Assembly: GCA_963457665.1 (NCBI GenBank)
Contig: OY735215.1
Span: forward strand, 41,162,825-41,226,824
Reading direction: 5' to 3'
Length of the DNA: 64,000 bases
Source: Thysanoteuthis rhombus
Lineage: Eukaryota; Mollusca; Cephalopoda; Oegopsida; Thysanoteuthidae
The position numbers and the translations under genes are program-made. The stretch's first letter is position 1, and every line of letters starts with the position of its first letter. Shown here in pieces: positions 34,301-45,060 of the stretch. The notes beneath the pieces were generated by a model, which worked only from the letters and a program-made list of their open reading frames with translations, was not told where the DNA came from and did not search any database.

Positions 34301-35517
34301 CATATGCTTACCTCGTTCCTTTTATACCTAACAATGTTAATGAGTGCAGCATTAATTCTTCTGGAATCAATAGTAAAATTAGTGATTAATGGTATTATGT
34401 GAGTAGGAATTATTAGTATTGTATGATTAGGAATTATTCAGTTGAGACTTAACACGACCCAACCAAATTTCAAATTTGATCGAGAGGAATTGAAAACAAA
34501 GAGAGCTGTATATACATACAGTAAGAGACAAATACGAGAAAAACAGTACATAGGTAAACAGATAAATATATGAGTAAGTATATATCACAGACGACGAGGT
34601 GTGATCACTCAAAAAAAGGTGCGTATATGAAAAATAGGAGCTGATTGAATTGTTGATTACTGTATTCCATATATGCTACTGTGTTAACAATCATTTCAGC
34701 AAATCTTCCACTATGAAAAGTAAACAATTTTTTTTGGAAGTACAGTAGGAAAGAATCTGACAAGATTATAATCATCTAATATAATTATGTATCATCCAGG
34801 TAAAACACAATTAAAAAAATTATTAAAACCTCTGAAGACTAATTCTATAATTTTGGAGAATATTATCCAATGGATCAAAGAGCAAATCATCATGTCTCAC
34901 ATGTATATTATAAAACAGATATTAACACAGCACACTATATACAAATATTGTCAATGTATTTTTAACACGATATTCACATCTGGCACAGCCATACCTGATA
35001 TTAAGTTTGGCGTAAACCCATCTATGATCCGCCACTCCGCTGATGGTTAATCAAGAGGCACAAATACAAATTTATGTAATATTAGGTGAAAAATCATCAA
35101 AACTTATATAATGTTTGTGGGGTAAATTCAGATGAGTTCAACCCTGACCTTACAACACTTCAATGACATCATGTTACTTCAAATGATTATTATCATTGAG
35201 CAATATATTTAGATATGTATTATTCTGTTACATATGTATTAACCAACCATTTCTCCACTGACAACAGTTATTGTTATTTTCCTCTCTCCATTTTCTTTAT
35301 TTTGACATCTGTGTATTACTCTCCTTTCAGGTAATATATTTTTAAAATAAAGGCTTCTAAAGTTGAGACAATTACTGCAATCTGATGTGACCGGGCAGAC
35401 CTGCATTTTTTTGTCTTACTCATTTGCAAATAAATGAATAAGGGAGACTATTTTTCTTTAGTATTTAATAGTCATTCCCCAAAACAAAAATTTGTATTTT
35501 TCTACTTGTGAGAGAAA
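34301..35517. other. AT-rich stretch without a recognised gene
   Basis: No family copy or gene recognised. Open stretches at 34427-34612 (-) and 34787-35050 (+) are short and unrecognised. Confidence 0.45.
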
Positions 35518-35760
35518 GACAACCACACCATTTATCTAAGCAAACAAGTGAAACAAAGTGTAGCTTGGTTATTGATCTAGGCCTATTTGTTGCTAGAAGA
35601 AATAGGTGTCTGTTGCAAGTCAATGCCCGGCTTATACTCAGATCTAGAAATTACAAAAATATTTGTGCAAATAGAAAAAATCCAAAGGATGGTATCAGCA
35701 CCCCCCCCCAAAAAAACAGGATCCTCTCATCTTGTTAAAAAGAAAAAATACTGTTAAAAT
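35518..35760 (+). repeat. Local direct duplication, left copy
   Basis: Aligns with 35955-36200. Shared blocks are AAGTGTAGCTTGGTTATTGA, CTAGGCCTATT, GTTGCAAGTCAATGCCCGGC, ACTCAGATCTAGAAATT and CATCTTGTTAAAAAG. The copies are diverged by many substitutions and small indels. Confidence 0.85.
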
Positions 35761-35827
35761 CACAAAAAGTTATTACAGAACTTTATTGCAGCTGTAGCCA
35801 AAATAATAATTTTTAAAAAAAATACAT

Positions 35828-35907
35828 GCCATGAATAGGATTCAAACCTGTGCGGCCATGATTATCGGAGTTCAAGTCCAACACCCTAACCACTCGGCCA
35901 TCAAAAC
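35828..35907 (-). tRNA. tRNA-Ser(UGA)-like sequence, probably SINE head or pseudo-tRNA
   Basis: Minus strand, 80 nt. The D-arm region is TGGCCGAGTGGTTAGGGTG, matching class II (Ser/Leu) tRNAs. The anticodon arm TTGGA-CTTGAAC-TCCGA folds with five pairs (one G-U) and anticodon TGA. A long variable arm follows, and GGTTTGAATCC is a good box B. The acceptor stem (GTTTTGA with TCATGGC) has one mismatch and wobble pairs, and the T stem has one mismatch. These flaws and its place between two copies of a duplicated segment favour a tRNA-derived repeat over a working gene. Confidence 0.5.
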
Positions 35908-35954
35908 ACTGACAATCAAGTATTTTATTTTGACTTTCAAAGGGAATGTTTTTT

Positions 35955-36200
35955 CCATTTATAAAAGTGATTGAGTGAAAGGAAGTGCAGCTTGGGTATT
36001 AAGCTAGGCCTATTAATTACAATTAGAAAAAGGTGTTCATTGCAAGTTGATGCACAACTTATACACAGATCTAGAAATTGCAAAAAATATTCATGCAAAT
36101 ACAACAGAATTGAATAGATGTTATAGTCAAAAAACAAAAAAAAACAATGCAAATTACCCATTTTGTTAAGATAACTTGAAATCATATGAAAAAAATGTTT
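35955..36200 (+). repeat. Local direct duplication, right copy
   Basis: Second copy of the 35518-35760 segment, with GGAAGTGCAGCTTGGGTATT, AGCTAGGCCTATT, ACACAGATCTAGAAATTG and CATTTTGTTAAGATAAC. The copies lie about 440 bp apart in the same orientation and flank the tRNA-Ser-like sequence. Confidence 0.85.
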
Positions 36201-36639
36201 GAGCTTTCCTTAATCCAAATCTCAACCATTTCTTGTTTTTATCTTTCTTTATAGCAAATTAAGCTGAGTTGGTAATGGCCCAACCAAACAGGAATCTATC
36301 AGTTTTCTGTACTTTGAAAACCTTTCCATCTGCTGTGAAGACTGGAATAACTGCTCGAGTTTTAGTTTCAAATAAATATGATTAAGTTCTGGTAAGAGCA
36401 AGTCATTCACTACCTAAGGGAATATTTGTTAAAAGACAGAACCCACCAGTCCAAGCGTCAATGTAATTAGCAAGGGAGTTGTATCAAATGCTACATATGC
36501 CCGATCTGCCATGAAATATTTTGTAAACTAACTGAACAATGCTAAGGTATGCAGTTGTTTGACTATGTTTTCTTACTAATGAGGTAGATTATCCAGATTA
36601 TTTCAGAGTTGAAATTACTGAGCTTTTCTATCTACAGTT

Positions 36640-36890
36640 TCATGACTGAATAGTCGATTCAAATTCTAAATGCAGCGATTTGCCTTTAACTATGCTTCGT
36701 AATCTGGCAAATACCAAAATGAAAAAAATCATCAGGGTTTATTTCATGCATTTTTTTTTCTCTTTAATACAACGATTCTAATTTTTCAAATTTTATTTTA
36801 GGATGAAGTACTGCAACCGTATCATTAATTCTCACAAGTTTTCACCTTCATCCTAACTTTCAGTAGCTTTTTATTACAAATTTGAATCAG
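36640..36890 (-). mobile_element. SINE family F, minus-strand copy
   Basis: On the minus strand the tail TAATAAAAAGCTACTGAAAG then TTAGGATGAAGGTGAAAA matches 50100-50175 closely. A diverged tRNA-like head (GTTAAAGGCAAATCGCTGC, then GAATTTGAATCGAC) precedes it at the right. Confidence 0.6.
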
Positions 36891-39314
36891 TAGATAGATA
36901 TATATTCAGTACCTTTCATAAGTATTCGAACAATCAGACATTTTGCTTTTAACCCCTTGGCTTTGAGAGTTAAAAACAAGAAAATTAGGCAAAAAAGAAC
37001 CAATTCTTTTTGCAATCAACATAACAAGGCATGCATTTAGTTATGTTCAATGATTTTGAATACTAAATTTCAGGAAGATTTTTTTTCTGATAGAATTAAT
37101 TTGGTAAATGAAAAAAAAAAAGTTTTCAACTTCTATTCTTAAAATCTTGTTCATGGAATGATCAAGGAGATTGAAAATTAAAACTTTTATGGTTAAATGG
37201 AAGTGAAGTCAAACTAGTAATTTAGATCCCCCCCACCCTATCTTGCTCAGAATCCATAATGGCTCCTGCAACCATGAACAGTAAGAACAGGTTTTGTGCT
37301 TGTACAAATACTTATTAGTAGTAACCTATAGAGAGTACTGCTCAAGTATTTGAACAAACAAACTGTTTTCATTTATTCTCGTTGATACTTTTACTAAAAT
37401 TATCATAGAAAAAATATAACACAAGATCAAAATTACTGTGTAAAGAAGGTACTGGTTGGTTCAATTTTATATTGCTCTTTGTACCCTCAATGGAAGGGGG
37501 GGGCTCCAAAAAGCTTCAACAATACAGCAAAAATAGAGGCAGACTTATGCATAAATAAACTTGTACCAATTAATAACCAATACTTGTGCTTGTCAAAGGG
37601 GAGGAAATGGAACCAATATCATGACAGACATGAAAAGAGGGAGGCAGACATGTAATGAGGGGTGGGGTCAGACATATTCAGAGGTGCCTCTCTGGCTACT
37701 GATTGACTTCATATTGATAAAAACGGAGAAGTGTTGCGGCATATCAGCAGGGGAGAAATTTTCCAGCTCAAACACATGACACGGCTAATCAAGACGCAAC
37801 TGGTCGAGTCACATGTTAGCATTGAAATCATGCAAAGATCTCATGCATTAATATTCTTCTCTCAACCCAGAGACTCAAGGGAGTATTGAACAAAAGCACA
37901 AATGGCAATAATCATGAGCTTCACTCATTGATATCTGCTGATGCCAAGTGTACTCTGAACTTCCTCATGACTTCTGCAAACATTAACGACTTTAACCCTA
38001 CTTTTGGAGGCATGTATATATTACAAAAAGATTGAGATACTAGAGATTTTGCGTTCATGAGACCATCAGTCTCACAATAGTGTATTTAGGGTTAATAAGC
38101 TCATGATGCTAACCATCAGAACTTTGATGAGTTTGATCCTTACTCAGTAAAGTTCCAAGTCATTACAAACTAGGGATTCCATGAAAATACTGAAAAGTTC
38201 TGGAATTTTAGGAAATCACTGATTTCATCATCTTACCATAACACATAGACAAATCTAATTTCACTGACTCAAGGAAATAAAAATGAAATTCAGATTGGGT
38301 TGTTTCTCCAACATTTTTAAGCCAAATTGTTTTCTCTGGAATCATAGTCAAAAAATGATGATAAAAAAAAATGAATATGTACTGATTCATAGATAAAATT
38401 AATTAAAATTTCCTCTAATACCATGGGAGTATACTTTATCTATTTGCAATGGTCAATCAGATTAATCTTTTGCTCCAGAAAAAAATTCAGAGATCTTTGT
38501 TGTTTCCAGGTAGAGGCTATCAAACTGAAACATCAAAGGTGAAACACTTCAAAATCTCAATGAGAAATTTTCATAAAATATGTAAAAAAAAAATTGCTCT
38601 AAAGAAAAGATATAGAAACTGTCATTGGGCTCTTTGTGCCTTGTAAAACAATATATCGATTGGGATCTTCAGTCACATAGCTATCAACAAACAGGAACTA
38701 TCTATTGAGATCACAATAAAAAAAGAAGTTTTTACTTGGAATTTTTAATGTATTCATATAGTTCATCTATTTGATGTAAAACGTAGAGTTTCATTTTGGT
38801 TAAATAGACAAACATTGTTATCTGAATATTAAATTATTATGCACAAAGCATTCCTAAATGAATTTGCAATGAGAATGCAAGAGAATTTATAATTATAAAA
38901 AAAAGGAAAAAAATTATTTTCTGCCCATTATTCATAGCGCACAGTTATGAAGTCTTTGCCCACTAATGAAGAAGGGTCAGATATGGATAAGGAAAGTGAA
39001 GGTGATCTCGTGAAATTCATCCACAAGCTTCAATCTGTCAGTAAAAACAAAATAGCTAAAGGTGATTGATGGCTATTCTAATGAACTGAAAGATTTCACC
39101 CAATTTTCAGTTGTATGTTCCAAGATGTTCACATCAAAAATGTGTAAGAAGAATATTCACTAAGATTTCCTTAGACCAACAAGGATTCAGACACAGACAT
39201 AATCACAATTGGTCCCATGTTGCACAACATATGGGGCTATAATTTTGTCTCCATTTTTCAAATAATCCATAGATACAAAACCATTGTTTCTGTAAGAGTC
39301 GCAGATTTAAATTA
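36891..39314. other. AT-rich stretch without a recognised gene
   Basis: Several open stretches under 75 codons, none recognised. The segment 37560-37810 is somewhat richer in GC and CpG and open on the plus strand for 72 codons (37561-37779), without recognisable similarity. A C-run lies near 37230 and a G-run near 37495. Confidence 0.45.
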
Positions 39315-39495
39315 CAGGGCAAAAGGGTTCCAACTGCCCTGCTATTCTATTGGAACTTGCGGGGGGGGGGGGGGGTTCATGCATTTTCAAAGGTCATTAG
39401 TGCAAAGGGAATGCAAACAGTCAGGGCTGGTGTTTGAACTCGGTTCCCCCGATTCTATTCTCCATGCAATTAACCATCAGGCCATCCATATCTCA
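39315..39495 (-). mobile_element. SINE family G, copy 2
   Basis: Minus strand: GCCTGATGGTTAATTGCATG head at the right, box B-like GAGTTCAAACACC, and ATAGCAGGGCAGTTGGAACC at the end, with a 17-nt G/C run in the middle (39359-39375). Block order is identical to 14225-14400. Confidence 0.7.
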
Positions 39496-40256
39496 AAATT
39501 CTTTATTTCTATTTCTCTTTGACTTCTATCTATTCCCCTCTGCTTTGATTTGATCCGCAACGATAAATCTGCCCGGCCAGGTTCAATCATGACCCCCCAT
39601 CAAACAAGCCATATGAACCTCGACCACGCCAAATAATCCTGCTAACATATTATACAAACATTAAAATGATCCAATAAAAAGGAATATGACCTCCTTTGTA
39701 GTGAATTGATTTGAAGATATTTGAAATACAGACATATAATTATCTGAAAATGAATGAACAAAAAGAATACTATTTGGCTTTCACTTAATTCTATCTATTT
39801 TGGAAAAGATACGCATGTGTATACATTACATTCAATCATAAAGAAAGTATTAATTCCTAGATAGAAAAGGCGGCAAAAATGGAATATATTCTTATTTTTC
39901 AATCCTTTGAATAAAATTTTGATATGGTTTTTAAACAGTGCAGAAATAAGGAAATACAAACTCTGAAATTTGTTTCAACTTTTTCTTGCAAATTTATATC
40001 CTGCATTTCATTTTGTAAAGGATTAATATATATATATAAGCACAGTACCCATAAAAAATGACAAGATTATTCATGTATGGATTGGCATGTCTTCTAGAAA
40101 TCTGAGTATCTGTGCACTTTGCCTAGAAGCAAAGTGCTGCTTCACAAATCTATATGTACTCGTCCCAAGATTAGAATATCGCTTCCAGGCACTCCTACCT
40201 AGGATCAGATAGTAGTATTACACACAGATAGCAATACACACATATGTAAATACATG

Positions 40257-40357
<101 letters not shown>

Positions 40358-40471
40358 TAATACTGTGAAAAGTAGAGTTAAAGCGTGTTGTTTATACTGT
40401 CATTTATTTACAAAGAGTTATTCCGAATATGTTTCAAAGCAAAAAAGCTTCATCTTCAGTAGAAAGGTCTG

Positions 40472-40830
40472 ACATTGGGACATTCTTGGAGGGATGTGGA
40501 GAGAAAGAATAGAGTAAGGGTATTAAAACTAGGAAGGAGTTATGATTAGGAAGTCTGACATCTCTACCATTGGGTGAGAAGTAGATGGTTAGGTAAAATC
40601 AGTAAAATGGGAGATTTCTTTCCAAGTACCCCCTGCTGCTGTGGGTCAGTGAACTGGATTCATGATAGTGATAGCTGTCTTGAGAATCTGTTACAGGCTT
40701 ATGTGAGTAGGGTCATCCAAGGGTCAGGTCTCCAAGAGACAGGTTGCCATGGGGACATTCTGGGTGAGTGGCGAAAAAAAATAGAATATGGGGATTAAAA
40801 CTAGAAAGCAGTTATGATCAGAAATCCAGG
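40472..40830. repeat. Direct duplication, about 85-bp units 275 bp apart
   Basis: GGGACATTCTTGGAGGGATG...GTATTAAAACTAGGAAGGAG...TTATGATTAGGAA (40477-40552) recurs as GGGACATTCTGGGTGAGTGG...GGATTAAAACTAGAAAGCAG...TTATGATCAGAAA (40753-40825). The bases between them are not repeated. Confidence 0.85.
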
Positions 40831-41479
40831 TTTTAAAGAATCATTTGAAATAACATAGTGAATAGTTTTATTAGGAATTGCACCATTATTATAGAAGCAG
40901 TCAGGGGAAAGAGTTTGCAGAAGTAATATCCACATATTTTCATGATTTTTGAGCATTTTTGTGAAGTGTAATCTTCTCCATCCTTTCAATAATCATGAAG
41001 AAACGACTTTGCTATTTTACGTATCCAATCTGCTGCATTGAATACAATAGATTTTTTTTTAAAAAAACAACTGAATGCCGACTTGTAATCTACATAGTAA
41101 TACCAGATAATGACTAGTGAACATGAGGTGAAAAAATAAAATTTAGCAAGGATTAGGACATTAGTCAGATCAAAACTTCCAGTTATTTTTCTTTTTTCTT
41201 CTAAGCAGCAAGGATAATAATACTTGGAGCATAAAGTTAATTATACAGTTTGCGATTTCCTTGGAATGGATCGTATGGTCCTCATTGTAATCACTACGTT
41301 TAATAAGTAAGTGTGATGATGAAGATGAAATTGAGATTGCAGACAATCAAGATGGAAAGGAGGCAATTTATGATGACGCTCAGGTGAGTATTAAGTGGTC
41401 TTTGAATATGTTTGTACGCAGTTGTAAGAGGCATATGTTGAGTTGAGAGTTTTTTAATGGACTTCTTGCTGAAGGGCGA

Positions 41480-42480
41480 ACAGGGGGAGGGGGAAAGCAA
41501 TTATGTGTAATTGTCAACAACAGATAGAGAATGGGTGAGGAGAAATAGAAATAGACAGAGAGGGGAGATAGAGAGAAAGTAGGAAGAGATAGAGACAAGG
41601 TGAGAAGAGACAGAGACAAGGTGAGAAGAGACAGAGATAGGATGAGAAGAGTTAGAGAGAGAGCGAGAAGAGTTTAAGAAAGGGTGACAAGAATTAGAAG
41701 GTGAGAAGTGATGGCCATGGCTGTTGGGATTAAGACAGAAAGGAGAGGAGAAAAGAATGAAGGAAGAAGAATAAAAAGATAGTAAAAGGAGAAAAAAGCT
41801 GAAAATAAAAAGTAGGAGAAGTGAGAACAAAAGGTGGCAGATTGGTATTTGAAGAAAGTGAGAGGGAACATGTGAGGGAGAAGAGAAAGACATCCTGAGA
41901 GAGGAGGAGGGGGAGTGAGAAAGAGCAGAAATAAGAGAGGTGCAAAGGAGAACTTGGAAAAATTAAATAAAATAAAATGAAATAAGACGGAGAGAGGTAG
42001 AAAAATCTCAATGAAGAAAACAGAGGCATCCCAGAAATAAGTTGAGAGGGTGATATTCCTTGCGACATTTAAAATTGGGCAGAAAAAACAGAGGAAAAAA
42101 AATTAAAGAAAATAGAGGAAATACAAATTGGACTGAAAGATTGAGGGTAGAAAACAAGAGTCAAAAGTGAGAGGGGAAGTAGAAATCAGAGAAAGAGAGA
42201 AGGAAGAAGTTGAAAAATTCAGGGGAGAATAAGAAAACAGGAGAAAATGATAAATAGTCAGAAGTGAAAAGGGGCGCGGAGTTGGGTAGGGGAGAGAAAC
42301 AGGATAGAAAATGCAGGAAGGGAGCAAGAGAAAAAAGTGACCAGAAATGAGAGTTTGAAGAAGTAAGAGAATGAAGCTGATAAGAAGAGAACTAAATGTT
42401 AAGACTAAAGAGAGACAAAGAAGACAAAAAGAGAGAGAAAAAGAGGATAACTGTAAAGAGAATCTAGAACGACAAATTTC
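41480..42480. repeat. 1-kb polypurine tract with 21-bp tandem units
   Basis: The plus strand is overwhelmingly A and G for about 1 kb. At 41591-41700 it resolves into 21-bp units (AGAGACAAGGTGAGAAGAGAC), the first two identical and later ones diverged. Long S/L/F-rich frames on the minus strand (for example 41501-41893, 42103-42609) come only from this composition. Such mirror-rich purine tracts can adopt triplex DNA. Confidence 0.92.
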
Positions 42481-42486
42481 CAAGAC

Positions 42487-43040
42487 ATCCTCAAAGGAAG
42501 AAGAAATCGAGTGAAGAATCACTCTAGGGTGGCAAGCCTTCAGTAGAGCAAGCTCAGACTTCAAGAACAAGAAAATCCCATTAGTCCAAAAAAATGGGTA
42601 TACAATCAATGCATCCTCCCAGTAGTCACTTATGGAGCTGGAACATAGAACCTAAGTAAGAGACTGATCCTCAAACTGAGAACCATGCAACTTACACATG
42701 AAAGAATCTTAATCAATCTCACATAAAGAGATCACAAGACAGCATAAAATATTAGGTAGAAAACAGCAGTCCAAAACATCATAGAATCCATTAGAAAAGT
42801 CAAATGGTGATGGGCTGGACATGTTGCAAGAATGGTAGACAACTGCTGGACATCACAACTCACAACATGGATCCCCCAGAGACTACCTGTGCAACAGAGT
42901 CCGGCAGAATATAAGATGGAGAAACAAACCAGACAAGTTCAGAAAGTATTGGCTCCATGATGCCCATGATAGAGAAGTCTAGCCAATCATGGGGAAGGTT
43001 CATGTCTCACAACGAATGCTAAGAAGTTGATAGTGGTGAT
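42487..43040 (+). mobile_element. RTE-like LINE fragment R9
   Basis: Starts at the SSKEEEIE equivalent right where the purine tract ends. It continues through ASSDFKNKKIPLV, VVTYGAGT and the C-terminal RNKPDKFRKYWL-like region with frameshifts and stops, and ends in a GTTGATAGTGGTGAT degraded tail. Confidence 0.88.
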
Positions 43041-43234
43041 AACAGAGATGGGAAAGAAATGAAAAATAGTCATACATGAATATCATTATCACTTGTAAAT
43101 CCACCTATTTTGCTCCATAATTATCTTTCGCTGATCAGGGATTTTTCATTTTGCTTCAACTTAATTTGCTTTTTTAACTCATTTTTCATTTTTTATTTCT
43201 GGTTTACATTCTGCTGAACAACCATAGCCATCAT

Positions 43235-43560
43235 TCTATTCTTTTTTTATGTTTGTGTGTTCCTGCTTTCCTGGCCACACTGTTTCGTCTACATATTTGA
43301 AAATTGGCATCAGTACTCCCTTCTAAAAATGCTTTTTAGGGTTTTTAAAAAAATGCTTTTGGGGGCCCAATTTTGACAGGTTTATTGATAACATCTAGAT
43401 TCTGGAGAATCTAGATGTTATCAATAAACCTGTGTTTCTGAATGTTTTCCAGTGGAAAACGCGAGTCATTAATGGAATTTATCTGGAATTTTTTTCACGA
43501 CTTCAAGTTCCAACAAAACAGTTGTTCAATTATTGACTCTGATGGCAAGTTTTCTTTCTT
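43235..43560 (+). repeat. Dispersed family E, copy 1 (contains palindrome)
   Basis: Aligns with 60425-60745: TGTTTGTGTGTTCCTGCTTTCCTGGCCA, in pieces, then the GGTTTATTGATAACATC block, ATGTTTTCCAGTGGAAAA, GGAATTTATCTGGAA, TTGTTCAATTATTGACTCTG. Both copies lie 200 bp or less downstream of an R fragment. The class is unknown. Confidence 0.7.
43377..43432. repeat. Perfect 56-bp palindrome
   Basis: Arms 43377-43403 and 43406-43432, 27 nt each with no mismatch, and GG in the centre. The arm begins CAGGTTTATTGATAACATC and includes TCTAGATTCT. The homologous site at 60548-60600 keeps only a broken version. A perfect dyad of this size with almost no spacer is unstable in many hosts and can also arise as an assembly artefact. 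Confidence 0.95.
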
Positions 43561-43870
43561 TCTATTCTTTAACTTGCTTCATTTTTTTTCTTTGTTTCGT
43601 TTGATCCTTTCCTATTTTCCCCCTTATTTTATTGCCTCTTTCTATCTTTTCTCATATACTTCACTTCTGTATTCATTTTCTTTTCTTTTTTGAAATTCTC
43701 TCTTTCTTTCTTTTTCTGGTTATATTATTTTTTTCTTTCCTTCTACTTTTTTCTCCTGATTCTTCTTATTTTTTTCAATCTTTTTTTTTTTTACTTTCAC
43801 CATTTTCTCCAAACTTACTCTCTTACTCTCCTTCCCAATATTTCCCTATGTCCTCCTCCTCTAAAATCCT
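43550..43870. repeat. Polypyrimidine tract
   Basis: About 320 bp of mostly T and C on the plus strand, following family E. The phenylalanine/leucine-rich open frames here (43442-43693, 43632-43991, 43690-44019) are three overlapping readings of the same low-complexity DNA. Confidence 0.88.
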
Positions 43871-44774
43871 CTCCTTACATTCTGAACGTCTCCCAGCCGA
43901 CTACTTCATATTTATCATCACTCTGGCACTGGTTATTACCAATATGGCTTCCAAGAAAACATTTTGCAAAAGTGATAATTATACAGGCTAGTCTCCAACC
44001 AGCAAAATCACTTCAATAGGTGGAATAGGAAGACAACATGTCCTCCAATTATTTCTCTACTCAATAAGTTCTGAGAAAACCCTTCACGGGCCCTTCCCTC
44101 ATAAAACTATAAATTGATTATATGGACACCGCAAATGTATTCACGTCATCTCACAATGTCAGTAATATACAACAGCATTCGAGAAATAACTTCTTTATTA
44201 GAGGCTTTCTTACAGAGCTCATCACAGCACATTATGTAAAGCTATCGGTTATATTTATAGTTTTGGGTAGAAGGTGCAACTTGGTGAGTTTTTCGTATCG
44301 TTCTTTCTCTTTTGCAATTTTATTGAATCCACAATTTATCTAATTAATGAGAAAACTTAAAATGAGATATGAATGCCCGTTCATTTGGTTTTCAAGTTAG
44401 AGGATATATATCCTTTCATTCTAAAGGATATAGAAAATCAGAGAACCAGTCAATCCTGAATTATACTGGCTTCTATAATCAAATGACAAGCTCCTACATT
44501 TCTTTTTCAAAAGAAATGGGGATACTTATGCATGGGTTTGGTCATCATTTTATATATCAGGTTGCTTAACATGAAGTTGACAATTTATTTAAATAAAATA
44601 AAATAAACCAATCAGTGATCAAATTGTGTCCTAAAAGTTCTTTGAAGAACAAGTAAATCCATTGAAGGTGTCTTCAATCAGATTTTGATTGTAAAAGATT
44701 TTGCCTGTAAGAAGTAGTCTACATACTTGTAATGATAAGCTGGGTGAATAGTTATTGTGCAATAAAGGCTCTAT

Positions 44775-45060
44775 TTCAAACTGATTTAATTCAAATCAAA
44801 TCATTCCTGTTGCATGAAGATGGGGGGTAGTCATGCAGTAAAATGATACTTTTTCTATTCACCAAACTCTTCTGCTTGATATTAATGTCAGACAAATTTT
44901 CAAAATGTCTACTTGTTGGTACTGACGACAAAATCAATATAACAAATGCAGAGACAAAAGAAAATATTTGTAATCAACACATGATATCAATGACAACAGG
45001 TCAAAGACATGACAATATCACTTTGCAAAATACACTAAGACAGCTCATAAAATAACTTTC
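44775..45060 (+). repeat. Dispersed family C, copy 2
   Basis: Counterpart of 33915-34205. Here the shared frame stays open to the end (44843-45055), with MSDKFSKCLLVGTDDKINI and TNAETKENICNQHMISM, but with no recognisable family. Confidence 0.8.

Noticed and set aside
41380..42609. Long serine/leucine/phenylalanine-rich minus-strand frames
   Set aside because: Four or more overlapping frames over a polypurine tract, and all arise from base composition.
43442..44019. Three overlapping phenylalanine-rich plus-strand frames
   Set aside because: Same low-complexity pyrimidine tract read in different frames.
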